64,000 nt of DNA from NCBI GenBank assembly GCA_023374045.1, contig CM041777.1:91816300-91880299 (forward strand), in the 5' to 3' direction. The stretch is from Limonium bicolor. Taxonomy: Eukaryota; Streptophyta; Magnoliopsida; Caryophyllales; Plumbaginaceae. Below the pieces are notes generated by a model. The model saw only the letters and a program-made list of their open reading frames with translations, was not told the origin of the DNA and ran no database searches. The translations under genes were made by a program, and so were the position numbers. Shown here piece after piece: positions 1 through 12,605 of the stretch. Position 1 is the first letter of the stretch. Each line of letters starts with the position of its first letter.

Positions 1-1610
1 ATCGGAAGCTCCGCTATCTATGATCCAATCATTTTCCTTGAAAACATGTTTATTAGAAACGTTTAAAGTGTTATGATGAAAACAGGGCCGAGAAGCACAC
101 TTGATGTCAGTATTCACAGAACATTTAGCAAGATTCAAAGAATTTTTCTCATTAGCAATATCAGAAATAAAACTGCCAGAACAGTAGGATTGTTGGCACT
201 TATAATCATTCACCGGACATTTGGCAAGAGTCAAGAAATCTTCACCATGGCATTTAGCAGCATCAGAGACAGAAATATTAGAACAATAAAGCTGTTTGGA
301 CTTATAATCAGCCTTATCAAGATCCAAGAGAAACTGATCATCACAGTAATCAGTGTCAGAAACAGATCTATCAGGAAATGAAAGTTCCATGCCACCACAA
401 AATTCTTGGGAAGCTTGTCACAGTTAAGTCTACATAAATTATTAGGTGTCAACTGCACAGATTTATTATCTTTCTTAAAATGAAAGGGAATCATACCTGA
501 GAACCCACAATTGGATTCAGAGATGGTAGATTCATTATTCTTTATCTGTGATCGACTAATGTAGTTCAGAAGGCCATTGATCTGTTCTGTAGTGAGAGTG
601 CCTCCAAGTGGGTCCTTGTTATCCTTTTCTTTCCCTTCTCCAACACCGTTAGCCTGGTGTTTCTTGTCCTTTGCAAAGCGCCAACCAGGAGGAAAACCAT
701 GCTTCTGGAAGCATTTCTCCTCTGTATGCCCTATCTTGTTGCAATGGGTGCATTGCAGCCCACTACGTCTTCCTCCTCCAGCTTGGCCACGTCCAAAGTT
801 TCTCCTCCCTTGTGCGGCAGAGAAAGCTGCAGGCGATTCGACTTCGACAGGTGGGTTGGCTGAGATGGTCTTTTGCCTTTCTTGCTGGATAAGGATGGAA
901 AAGGCTTGCTCTATTGACGGAAACGGCATTATCATGAGGATGTTCTCTCTCGCACTGGAATATCTCTCGTGAAGGCCCATCAAAAACTTTATCAGACGCT
1001 GGGTTTTGAAATACTCCTTGAAACCCTTGTCGGTGGCGCAGGCGCAGGTGGGAAGGGTTGTGGTGGCGTCTATTTCGTCCCAGATTCCTCTGAGTTTGGC
1101 GAAGTAATCCCCAATTGTTTCATTACCCTGAGTGGTTTGGACAAGGCGTCTCTCCATCTCGTACATCCTAGTCGCATCTACTTGGTCGTATCTTGCGCAT
1201 AGATCTTCCAATATCTTCGTCGCTGGGGAACGAAAAAGGACCGTGTCTGCTACCCGCTTTTCCAAGCTCATGAGAATCCACGAACGGACCATGTTATCGC
1301 AACGAGTCCACGCTTGGTCTTGAACACCGCCATCGTTGGGTTTCTTGGTGGTGCCGATGACAAACCCTAGCTTATTTTTAGAGGCTAGAGCTATCTCAAC
1401 TTGATGCTTCCAACGGGAGAAGCCTGGTCCGCCATCATATTTGGGGGTGAGAGTTGTGCCGGGGTTGTCGGAACTTGCCAAGTAGAGTGGATCTCCGACA
1501 TCAATCCCAGAGCTTCAGCCGCCGCTATTCTCTGGATCAGTAGCTGGATCAGGAGTTCCCTTTCCTTTGTCGTCATCCTTAATTCCTTCTACTTCAATAT
1601 TTCCGCTCAT
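1..1610 (-). pseudogene. gag-pro: copia gag and start of protease, broken
   Basis: Gag packages the element RNA; the protease cuts the polyprotein. The frame opens at ATG 1608-1610 and hits TGA at 1515-1517. Past it come the copia gag N-terminal motif DPLYLASSDNPGTTL (about 1455-1500) and the UBN2-type helical region. A CCHC zinc knuckle follows (CTHCNKIGHTEEKC, about 730-775). A one-base shift near 405-415 moves the frame, which then stays open through a Cys-rich linker to the protease motif WIIDSGASD at the window edge. The visible damage is one nonsense codon and one frameshift, so a recently active or mis-sequenced copy is plausible. The linker is unusual (see findings). The protease is cut after its catalytic Asp. 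Confidence 0.9.
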
Positions 1611-1823
1611 CTTTGACACGAAGAGACCCAAAATCGAAAAAGACCAAGAGAGATGATGCGAAGCGAAGAGAAATCAAGAAGATACGGGAGAGAAACCCAA
1701 AATCGAACGGGACAAAGAAAATGCCTTCGAAAAGCAAGAAGGACGAACCAAAGACTCAAGAGAAAAGGAAAGGGGGCGGAGAAGATGAAAAAGGAATCAT
1801 GAGCCAGGTCCCATGACCGATCT

Positions 1824-1835
1824 GCTCTGATACCA
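1824..1835 (-). other. copia primer binding site (initiator tRNA-Met)
   Basis: The minus strand reads TGGTATCAGAGC directly after the LTR terminal CA. This is complementary to the 3' end of plant initiator tRNA-Met, the usual copia primer. Confidence 0.95.
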
Positions 1836-2088
1836 TGAAAATCTTATTACAAGCTCAAATCGAAACCCAAGTGGAAGGCTTCGAAAGAGAAAGAACAGAG
1901 ATGAAGGAGCCACACCGGCTGAACTCTCGTACATGCAATCTAACCCTAAGACTATACTGTTCACTTAACTTATACTACTTAGCAAAACTAACAATACAAC
2001 GGTAATAAAACAACGGATCACACAAACCCAATAACTAAGAATAGATAAAGTGGCCCAACTTAAACATAAACAGTTTTATATTCTAACA
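1836..2088 (-). repeat. copia 5' LTR (253 bp)
   Basis: On the minus strand it starts TGTTAGAATATAAAACTG and ends TTTTCA against the PBS. The TG...CA ends, short length and TGTTAGAATAT start are typical of plant copia LTRs. Confidence 0.93.
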
Positions 2089-4656
2089 TTTAGACACTTC
2101 CATTAGCTCAAGTCAACCTCTCGACCCTATAACATAACCGATAAGACCAACACAGCAATTCCATCACTAATTTCTACAGAAATCTCCAGTTACAGGGATC
2201 GTAATTCTGATCCTTTCTCTATCTACTTAATGCTTCCTCTATTTAGTCTACAAGATTCAAGTTATTTCCAAACTCCGAAAGCTCAATTAAATACTACCCT
2301 TTTACTGTTGTACAACGTGACATAGTTAATCATTTTGTAACCAGCTATGAGGATTTACCAAGATTTATAATACAAACAATCACGAAAATAAATTTCAATA
2401 AATCAGAATGTCAGGGTCTTCTTCAATACCTAGCATGAGATTCACCAAAAAAAAACTAACACATTATAAATATTTATCACAAAACTTCTCATAAAGCTCA
2501 GCATAAGCAATCACTTAGTATACACGTCCAAAGATACGAGGGGACCAGCACATTAGTTTTCATATACTTTGTCTAGCTACGAACCTCACATACATCAATA
2601 ATTACCATGTTGTAAAAAGTCTTAATCACAATTAATTTCCTAACCCACTGATTATATCTCAAGACCGCGGAAGGACCTCTATAAATAATTGACAACCAAT
2701 TGTTTCATCACGTAGTACACTTCATGCTATTATTTAATATGGTACTGCTAACCAGTTCGTCAATATATAAATGGAACTTAATCAGGGGTTTCTACCTCAA
2801 TTCCAATTTCAATATTTAACAAGGTAATCCCCAATAAATTATAATACTAGCGTCTACCCAACTCAGCACCCGGATTAACCAACTTATTATCTTAACATAA
2901 ACTTCAAACATCAAGGAGTTAATAGAACCTAGTTGAAAGATCAGCCAACACATTATGTTCATGACACGTATAACATTTTGCGCTCTACTACTGATAGAAA
3001 TACGAATACTATCATTTTGTAAACCATGTAACATCCCCTAGCCTATTTAAATAGAAAATAATATGTGAATCCAATCAGCAAGACTAGTATGATGATCCCA
3101 AATTACACAAGTATCTAAAAACATATTCATATTTTGTCAGCATTGTTCACATCTCCCACCAATACGGTCATTTAACAAGGCACAACTAGTAATATTAAAA
3201 TAGATACATCTACACATGTACACCCATATAAATACACTAACATTTTACTTTCCACAGCCAAGCATATCAAGATCAATTGCACTTATCACATTTTTTTTCA
3301 AAATCCTAATTGTAAGCTCGTCGCAACTACACTACCTATACTTATTTATCAAGATGATCACAACAATCCATTCAATTAATACCAAGACTACACTAGTGTT
3401 CCAGCCAACGAAATAATTGCCACTATTTATTGCTCATGAACATATTAAATAAGACATAGATTGTATATCTTTACTGCAAATATCAATATATAAAAAAACA
3501 TAATAATAATCTCAAACAACACGGTCACATATATAATGTTTTTGAGAAACTGGTTAACACGTAACTATTCATTTATTGAATACTCTTAAATTCATTTAAA
3601 CCAAATCCAAAAATTTGGAAGACAACTTATAAATCCAACCGCTAACAACATAGATGACAATTAAAATTAATAATTTATCCCTACGTTGTAGTTAATATAA
3701 TTAACAGTTGTTATGACTTTCTATAACTTTAGTTAACCCAACTTGAATTACTACAGTCACTTTAAACAGGCAACAATAAATAAAGATGCCAGAATATTTT
3801 TGTACAAACTCATCACACATAGAAAAACATATTACACACAACACAACCATGGTGGCAAAAGTAAAACATTTTCCCCTAGTTTAATTAAATTCAAAATAAC
3901 TATCATTCTAAAATTTTCCTAGGACTAACACTAATAACATACCCATATTCCCTTCATTAAATATATCTATATATGTGTGTATATATATGCTTATATATAT
4001 CCTCAATATCCGATAGTCATTGCTAGGGTATATCTATATATTTTTCTCCCCTACGACACAACGGAAAATTAGTCTATATGCTGTGACAGAAGGTCCTTTA
4101 TAAGCAACTACCGTCATATACTCATTCATAAACAAGGGAAGAAAACACATTCAGATAATGGACGATATTGTTCGTCGGGCATATTGCTTAGAGACTCACT
4201 ATTCATAGCAACCATATATATTTATAATACCACACAACTTAGTACGCATAGATAACATATAAGGAAATATTATATCATCAAGGAGAAGCAGAACTCACCA
4301 GAAGGTGTCACACAAATCATCCTAGAAAATATCCTCACAACCAATACCTCCAACCCTTGTTCCAAGCAATTTATTTCTTAGCATTCCCCATAACTGATTC
4401 CCATTCTACACTGAAATCAACTACTAACAATTCCCATAATAATGTATATAATAAAGTATATATATATACGTATACCACACATTATCCATCTCAACACATT
4501 CCAATACCTCACATAGTACATGAGAGTATATAACCCAACACACTTCAGCATAACACAACCAAGCACACATCATAACACACAAGGCCATTCCCCAAGACGG
4601 CTTATTCCAAATTTTAAATCCTTTTCAACCAATTCTTATCTTATTTCGAAAACCAT
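2089..4656 (-). other. non-coding interior of gypsy element G
   Basis: AT-rich DNA between the copia insertion and the G primer binding site. I find no gag or pol motif on either strand, only short chance frames. It contains an ATATAT/GTGTGT microsatellite near 3958-4045. Either it is an unusually long leader, or G is a non-autonomous element like A and F. Confidence 0.6.
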
Positions 4657-4668
4657 GCTCTGATACCA
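4657..4668 (-). other. primer binding site of gypsy G (tRNA-Met)
   Basis: The minus strand reads TGGTATCAGAGC, three bases inside the LTR end (TGTAACACCC on the plus strand). The same arrangement occurs at B, A and F. Confidence 0.9.
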
Positions 4669-4783
4669 CCTTGTAACACCCTGGATTTTACCTCATATGA
4701 AAGTACACGACGATACGAAACCAACGCCGCAGACGGATTTGAAAACGGACTTCAAACGAGTCCTAAAACTGAAAATAAAGTTT

Positions 4784-4970
4784 TGTCCGAACATTGGTCC
4801 GGACATGTAAGTTCGGACCAATGCCGAGACTTACACCCCAGACCCGTCCTCGCATGCTGTCCGAACATGTAAGTTCGGACAGATGTTCGGACGCCACTAA
4901 GTTGCAAAAATAAAAGACCTTTCGGGGCCTGTCCGAACATGGATGTCCGGACGGACGTTCGGACAGGTCC
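4784..4970. repeat. hairpin minisatellite in G LTR
   Basis: Repeated TCCGAACAT / GGTCCGGACATG / AAGTTCGGAC units form many short inverted repeats. Similar but family-specific arrays occur in the other LTRs. Confidence 0.8.
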
Positions 4971-5808
4971 AATTCTGCAAAAATACATTGAAAACATCCT
5001 TGTGAATTGTACTATAATGATATCATTGTAATTGCATCTGATAAAGAAATTTTATAAGCAAAGGTGTCAAGAGTTTAACATCCAAAACCCACATCGAAAA
5101 TATAAAACAATCCAGAGTGCTACCGCCACACTCAATCCTTGAGTGCTCAGGCTAATGATCCAACAAAACAATAAAAACAACTAAGTGAACTTGTAATTTT
5201 CAAAATATGCGGAAGCTCCAGTATTTCAATCCAACGATGGTAATGTAATCATAATAAACCAAAACATTGTATTTCGAACACTGCAACTTAGAATATTCTA
5301 TCTCAAAACATTGCAACCCAACTTAATGTCTCAAAAACAATTTCAGATTTCCTAATCTATGTGATAGCGCGTTTCCCAGCCCTACCTTCAGCAACCATTA
5401 CCTGCGATCAGAAAACAATATACAAAACACGAAGGGACCGCGCAAATCAGTGAAACTGAGTAAATTCCATCTCATCACGTAAAATACATTTTGAAAATAA
5501 TCTTTGTGTATTGATTAAACTGAAACATACAAAATTGGCAAACACAAACCAAATCCATTTTCCAATAGCACAACCGCAAAACCAATAGGAGTCTTCAACA
5601 TGAGTAATCACCAAATCAAACCAAGCAGTCACAGACGGACTGAAATACCAAATACCCTCACTCTAAGTCCTTAAGTGTGCACACCCCCTATGAATCAGCA
5701 GTCCATAGAGTAGATCATAGAGCTTAACTGCAGTCATTGCATGCAGCGCGATATATATATATATATATGTCAGTGTAATTAATTCATGCTCAGGGTGCAG
5801 AGAACCAA

Positions 5809-5870
5809 CATGGTGAATCAGGGAGCACCAAGAACTCCAACATGGTGAATCAGGGGCACCAAGAACTCCA
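5809..5870. repeat. about 34-bp direct duplication
   Basis: Two tandem units share CAACATGGTGAATCAGGG and CACCAAGAACTCCAA. They are non-coding and lie inside the G LTR. Confidence 0.8.
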
Positions 5871-7140
5871 AGTAATTAAAATCAAGTGAAGAACTCCCAA
5901 AACGAAACCAATACCAATTTCCAGAATTCCACAACTTTGCACCACGTGAAGAAATCACAATCTCATTTGACCTGATCTCCATCAGAGTTTCTCAAAATAC
6001 ATTTTTGTGATAGAAAACAATCCACATCAAAATCCAACAATGAGCACAGAATTTACCTGATTATTTCTTGACTCAGGAAGACAACTCGACAAAATCACCA
6101 GAAGCTCGCCATCGATATCAATGTCTAGATCAATAACAATCCACAATCAAAATCTACTAACCATAACCAAATAAATTAATAAATCATCTAAGTAGTATAT
6201 TTACCCGTTGTTATTCTAATCGGCACCAGGGAAGAGACTTGACAACAACAATGAAGAACGTGAATAGGAAGTTCAGGAGAGAAGGCACAAGAATGTTGTA
6301 ATTGGGAATAAGAGCGTAGAATGTTGCGACGATGAAGAAGAGAGTGGGGGAAAATCAGGGTTTAAATATTACTAGTAATTTAGGAAGGAAAGATATTCCG
6401 TAAATCAGTTTTGTAATTTAATTAGGAGAGAAAGAAATCAGATTGACATTATAATTAGTTTAAGCGAGTAAATAAACTATCTAGAAGATATTTCGTTGAA
6501 AGAAATAAACAACAATTCAAATGGTTAGTTGGAGTAACGAGATATAGATGACTTGCTGTTGCGTAAAGATAAGGATGAAAATATTTATATTTAAGGAAAG
6601 ATAAAATATTTATTTTGAAAAGGAAGAAGTAAAACTAGAATTGAACTCTTTTAATAAGAAAAACGTTTGAATATTTTAGGAGGTAAAACAATCAGTGTTG
6701 TAATTATATAAAAGAAAGAATATTTAATGATGCGAATAATGTGGAAGGGAAAATAGTAACTAACGTTGATATTAATTTAAAGGGAAATTAGATTTTACTA
6801 TGTAACTAACTAAGAGATAAAGAATGACTTACCGATATAAATAAAGAAAACAATTCAGCCATGGTAACAAGACGAGGGATAATTGTAATTATCTTTTGGG
6901 AAAAAAAGATTTATTTAAGAAACAATAAATAGTTAAATAGATACTAATAATTCCTTTAAGATAGATTAGAAGATCTTATAATTAAATTATAATAAGTAAT
7001 TTTGGAAGATAAGGAATGTGCTTAATATAACATACTTTAATATTATATCAATTTAGAGAAAGGATAAGGATTAGATAATTTTATTGACTTCCCTGGGCCT
7101 AACACTCATTCCCGTATACTACTAACTCATTTTTTTAAAC

Positions 7141-7150
7141 ATATATTATA
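7141..7150 (+). promoter_or_regulatory. TATA box of LTR C
   Basis: ATATATTATA lies about 30 bp before a CT-rich stretch (7185-7220) that looks like a transcribed leader. The matching place in the related LTRs also has a TATA-like site. Confidence 0.5.
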
Positions 7151-8654
7151 CAAATCCTAACTCAAAATTTGCGGGTTCATGCACACCCTTCCCCCTCACT
7201 CTCTTTTCTTCTTCTTCCCCAACCGGACATCCATGGAGAAAAGAGCAAACACACAAAAACTCTAGCTTCTCACCTCTTGTTACTACCTCAAATCTCCTCC
7301 AAAAATTACAAAACTTGTACCAATGAAATCCTCTCATCAAGAGCAACATTTTTATCTTTCAAAAACCGAAAAGAAACATTTTCGTTTTCATGGGTATGCC
7401 CCATTTGAAGCTTCAAGACCACCATTAGAACCACCTCCTTCTCCTTGTTCTTTTAAGGTAAAAATATTCCTAAAAACTCCATCTTTTTCTAGCCTCAAGG
7501 GCAAAACGAAAATGAAAACTAAAACCCTTGTTGCTCCTTGTATCCTAGCCGATTTTGGCATCTTGGTGGAGTTGGAAACTTTGTTCTTGAACCACTCCAA
7601 GCTTCATTTACACCCTTGCAAGGTAATGAGAATTCTAAACCCTAAAACCTACTTAAAGCTTAATAATAGCTAGGGTTAGTTTTAGTGTATTGAAATGTGT
7701 ATGTATATGGGTTGTAGAGTAGAGAATTTGTGTTGGCTAAACCGGTGGAGAAAGAGAGGAAGGAAGAAGAAAGAAGGAGAAAGAAAATCTAGAGGAGAAA
7801 CAAGGTAAGAATGCTCTTTTGTGTAGCTTGGTAATGAGTAATGTAACAGATTTTTAGAAATGAAAATGTGTATTGTAAAATGGCAATGTATTAGTAGTGT
7901 AATGTGTAGGAGAATATAAGTATCTTGAAGCCTTAAAAGACATTTAAAAACTGTCACAATTGGATTGGGAATGGGATGTTGAGTGCAGGAATTTTTAAGA
8001 GTGTTTAAGTATTGGAATCGTGTATGGGAGCTTGTATATTGTTTTTGTGTGAAACAGGTGAAATAAGTATTGAATTGTGAACTAGAATATATGGTGAGAG
8101 TGTAAAAATATAGGGGAGGTTATGGAAAATTTTTGGTAGGGAATGTACACTTATGGATGACTTGGTGGAAGGGAGAACCAAGGTGTGTATTGGAGTTGGT
8201 AGACATGTTTAGTAGTGATGAAGAGGTAGTTGTAGTATGAGAAACAAGAGGTGTGAAAATCTGTAGCAAAAGGGTATAAGGATGTATGGAGAAGTTAGGA
8301 AAAATTAGTGTGTAAGAAATGGTAAAAAGAGTGTTAGACTTGGGTATAGATATTGTAGTTGTTGGAGATGTATTTGGGATGCTAGGAGTGACATTGGTAG
8401 AGGAAGTATTGAATGGTAGAAGTGAGTTAGAAATCAGTAGCATAGGTAAAGCAAAAACTGTTACATTGGTTGGAAAAGAAGTGAGGAATTTGTGTAGGAT
8501 TGATTGATGGATTTAGTAAAGAATTTGGTGGATGAACTAAGGCAATTCGGAGGGCCTAGGTAGTGTTTAAACATGTGGGATTACATGTAAGAAGATTGGA
8601 GAAACAATGGGTAAAGTATAGAACTGAAAACAGAAATAAAAATGCAAATACTGG

Positions 8655-9180
8655 GCCGGACCGACCTTGGGACCGAACTTGCAAGGTCGGTCGAGCCCAG
8701 ATTTACAAAGACGGGAAAGCTTCTGGAATGGACCGGACTTGCAAGTTCGGTCGGACCAGAGAAATTATCCCGTCTGTAACCTACTGGAATGGACCGACCT
8801 TGTGACCGGACTTGCAAGGTCGGTCGACGCAAAATTTTTCTGTCTTGTAACTTACTGGAATGGACCGACCTTGTGACCGGACTTGCAAGGTCGGTCGAGC
8901 TAAAATTTTCCGTCATGTAAGCTACTGGAATGGACCGACCTTGCGACCGGACTTGCAAGGTCAGTCGAGCTAAAATTTTCCGTCTTCTAAGCTACTGGAA
9001 TGGACCGACCTTGCGACCGGACTTGCAAGGTCGGTCGAGCTAAAATTTTCCGTTAAGTAACTCACTGGAATGGACCGACCTTGGGACCGGACTTACAAGG
9101 TCGGTCGGCCCTGGAATTTTCACCCGATGTAGCCTACTGACTTGGACCGAACTTGCAAGGTCGGTCGCAAGTTCGGTCGG
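8655..9180. repeat. about 70-bp minisatellite, 7-8 copies, in LTR C
   Basis: Units run GGACCGACCTTGNGACCGG-ACTTGCAAGGTCGGTCGAGC followed by AAAATTTTCCGTC and CTACTGGAAT. Each unit holds GACCGACCTTG and CAAGGTCGGTC, so it can fold on itself. No unique spacers are present, so it is not a CRISPR array. Confidence 0.92.
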
Positions 9181-12100
9181 GTCAAAACTTACAAAAAAAT
9201 AAAACTATAAGACTATGGTTAGTATATGTATGTATGTATATGTATACTCACCTATACATATGTGCATATATATGTAAGTAAACCATTGTTAAGTAATTAA
9301 AAGTAAGTAAATAAAATGTAAGTATAAGAATGTGAAGACTTAGTAAATATGAGTTAGGAAGCGTAAGGTTAACCGAATTAAATTAATGATAGTTAGATTA
9401 ATTATTCGGTTGTATGTATATCATAGGATTTGAATTGTGAATACCGGAGGAACGTTGAGATACAAGTACAACGGTGGAAGGTATGATTTCTTCATGCCCT
9501 GTATCCTAATCTGGTTACCCCGATTTGTGTGCTTATTTGATCACCTAATAAGATAAATGCATGAATCGGACTATATTGCACCTACTTGTGCTTGTTTACA
9601 TTGTTCTCGATATTTGTCTTGAACAATAGTTTGTATAATTCATGAAACATATGAATGATGGTGAAGTGTATTGTATTTTGTGGTGTACTTGTATATTGTA
9701 ATGTATTTGTATGTATGTGTATATGGGTATTGTATTATTGTGGCTTGAATGTTGACTTCTGCTAATTCCTAACTACCTAACTCCTAACTTAAGTGAGTAA
9801 ACCGGAATGAGTAGAAGTCCGATATAGCTTCGGCCACGCATGAGGATGCGGAGTCACAAGAGGTTGGCTGCAATTCCTGACTCTTAAAATGGTCCGCGGC
9901 CCAAATCCCTTAAATGGGTAGCATCCCGGATTGGTGAGTCAATTAAATCCCGGAGGTGGGACGGAGTAGTCCCCAGGGCCGGAGGTCCCGACGACTTAAC
10001 TTGAGTAAGAGTAAGAGTAAGTAAGTATGGATCCGTAAGTATGTATGAGTATGAATATGTATGCGTATGTATGAAGTAACGAGTAAAAGAGTAATCTCCA
10101 CCCGATTAACCCGGGTGGACCAATGAAGCTAACAAGTATTGCATGTTGTGTATGTAATGTGTATGCGGAATTCGGAAAAAGGTAAGTATGTATTGGATGG
10201 TTTATGTTGTACTTCTTGTATGCAATGAAGTGTATGTATGTGTGTATGCCTTGCGTAATGTACTGTAATATTGTGTATAAGAGCATGTATGCATGTATGT
10301 TTGTATGAAAACGAACCGCATGTATTCGACCAAGTGGTCGGCGTACCCTCACTAGTGTAACACCCCATCCAAACAAAAACATACTTACAACAAATTGCAG
10401 CGGATTTACAACCTCATCACATTACTTAACTCCCTGGTGTTACACGCCGTTAGCCACCCACGTGGCTAACAAGGCTAGTCCATATACATTGTACCGGTCT
10501 GATGGGCTAAATTCCCGAGCGACTATACATTTTTATCCCTTTACATTAACAACAACAACCACAACATACACCTTATCAACTATACCGAGTATTATAAACT
10601 GGTGCCGACAACAACATCGGTCTTACTACACCTACTGTATACATACACTTAAAAGTTTACCCATGTACAATGACTACCCGTCCTACTCTCGAACGCTTCC
10701 AGCACTTCGTACCTGAAATAGGAAAAGAAGAAAAGGGGTGGCCCCAAGGGGCTCAGCACCTTTGCTGGTATGGTAATCCCGCAGCCCACTGCTACCGGCC
10801 ACGCACAACTAATTGTCGTCTTAGCATGCAGTTGATTATATTTAAATCATGCATGTGACAATAAACACACAACACTTAACATTTCGCCTCAATGGCCTCA
10901 ACAATCGGATAATACATCCTACTTAACAAGTCACCCATGGTATTCATCATCCCTAGAGTGTTTCTCCTCCAACGGAGCTACTTCCTTAATAGACGACACA
11001 TACCCTTAGATCGGGTTATCCTTAAACGTCTCTTATCACAAACTGGGAATCATATCCATGATCCACACACTACACATTATACAACACACACCACATTATA
11101 CAACCTACAACATTCACTACATACAACACTTAGCAACACTTTGCACGTTTCTACGTACACAACATAACACCGCAATAGATATTGCAACACAACAAACATA
11201 CATAACATAACGGGTGCGGTTCTCATAGGAACCAACCCAAACATCGTTATACACTGGTGAGCCTAGAGAACAATATCAGTCTCATGATAAGCTCGTTATA
11301 CAACAACAACACTCATTACCGTCCTAATAGTTGGACGAGTAACTTAAGTTAAGGCGGTTCGGGTTTGGAGGCCCGAACACACCACACAAACACATGTTCC
11401 CCCTAAACCGATCATAAGTCAGAATAGCCAAGCTTTGGAGTAAGCTAATGGGAGATCATAACCCGTGAGGGAAACAACCATAACAAAGAGAAGGGTAAGG
11501 CTAGGAAGGATACCCTCTCCCAAACAACGCGCGACCGGCCAAACCGGATTCCTCACTACTGTTAGTACATACTTACTTTAGACAATACTTAGAACCCCAC
11601 TATGGAGCCTGTCACATAACAACTCAAACAGTATTACAACTGGGTTAAACTTACAAGGGAGACCCCTACATTCACATACACATATCACACATTTAACACA
11701 CGCATAGCCGTGGTTAGTACGTCCCATGGTACGGGTCGTTTACTCCGAATACCGAACTCTCATGTGATCCTAGACTCAGTTAACTAAGGTTAACACTGCT
11801 GAGGTTAAATGGTATCGGAGTTGAACACGCCACATATATGAATTACTGTAAACTCATTACATGTTTTATCTTACAACGTGGCAAACATACAGAAAAACAC
11901 ATTGGCATACAAGCCGGTGTAATCCGGTAGGACGCAGGTTGCAAGAAAACCATACCTGTCACCGGAGTCCACTTTACCACGTCCACTTATGTTCCTCGAG
12001 CAATTCTCGAACAACTGTTAACATCACACGTGTTTTTATTAACATTGGGGTAACATGTTTGTTTAAAGTCTAACGCTTATAACTTTTCCCCGTTAACTTG

Positions 12101-12270
12101 GTTAAATAACTTTACATTTTTAACTTGTTTTACTTTCACATTTTATACAACTTTTCACCCACTTAATTGTCATTAAAACTCACCTAACAAGTCCTTAACA
12201 ACCTCATAACATCATTACCTATCAATCCCCATCATTACATAGCATTTCATAACCTTAAACAACATTTTTG

Positions 12271-12605
12271 GTCCGACCGACCTTACCGACCGAACTTGTC
12301 CAAGTTCGGTCCATTCCAGAACACATTTCCGTCAAAATTTTCTACTCCGACCGACCTTGTAAGTTCGGTCGCATGTTCGGTCTATTCCCGAGACTTTCTT
12401 CCCCTTTGAAAATTTGGCTCGACCGAACTTGCCAAGTCCGGTCCTATGTTCGGTCGTTTCCAGAAACTTAATCCGTACACAAAATACAAGCCCGACCGAC
12501 CTTGCAAGTCGGTCCCCAAGGTCGGCCTTTTCCAGAAACCAATTCTCGCAGGGTAAACTGGGCTCGACCGAACTTGCAAGTCCGGTCGCAAGTTCGGTCT
12601 GCCCC
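12271..12605. repeat. hairpin minisatellite in LARD A 3' LTR
   Basis: About five degenerate units of CGACCGAACTTGCAAGTCCGGTC type separated by CATTCCAGA / TTTCCAGAAAC spacers. It shares its core with the array of LTR C. It lies about 1.9 kb from the U5 end, as in F. Confidence 0.88.

Larger units (their letters stand above)
1..2088 (-). mobile_element. Ty1/copia LTR retrotransposon, 5' part, cut by window edge
   Basis: Reading on the minus strand from 2088: an LTR, a primer binding site matching initiator-Met tRNA, a purine-rich leader, a gag frame with one zinc knuckle, then the start of the protease at the window edge. Integrase before RT would make it copia; those domains lie outside, so the copia call rests on the gag family, the LTR start and the PBS. 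It lies in the interior of gypsy element G, whose sequence resumes at 2089. The 3' end and target duplication cannot be checked. Confidence 0.93.
4672..7104 (-). repeat. gypsy G 5' LTR (about 2.4 kb)
   Basis: The plus strand starts TGTAACACCCTGG next to the PBS. It ends at CCCTGGGCCTAACA, giving TG...CA ends and a partly inverted terminus. The right end is inferred from those termini, because the next base begins sequence homologous to the C/D LTRs. It carries a hairpin minisatellite (4784-4970), a direct duplication (5809-5870) and an AT dinucleotide run (5750-5768). Confidence 0.72.
7105..10355 (+). repeat. gypsy LTR fragment C, plus strand
   Basis: Reading on the plus strand, this matches in order the reverse complement of LTR D (near 47850-47960) and of the LARD LTRs. 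Shared parts are the leader with CATGGGTATNCCCATTTGAAG, AAGGTAAAAATATT, a minisatellite, and the GCGTACCCTC segment also found at 45610. G cuts it on the left and LARD A (10356) on the right, so neither LTR end is present. No gene is seen. Confidence 0.75.

Noticed and set aside
73..1323. Several plus-strand frames of 63-131 codons
   Set aside because: They lie antisense to the recognised copia gag and show no domain; they are shadows of its composition.
1613..1816. Lys-rich plus-strand frame
   Set aside because: It reads the copia leader between gag start and PBS in antisense; a purine-rich leader gives such a frame by chance.
1824..1835. tRNA gene at PBS sites
   Set aside because: Only the 12-18 bases complementary to tRNA 3' ends are present at 1824, 4657, 19870, 33559, 43799 and 58179; no cloverleaf.
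8563..8958. Frames with repeated Arg/Ser motifs on both strands
   Set aside because: They are translations of the 70-bp minisatellite; open on both strands because the units are self-complementary.
8655..9180. CRISPR-like array
   Set aside because: The repeats are whole units with diverged copies and no unique spacers, inside a plant LTR.
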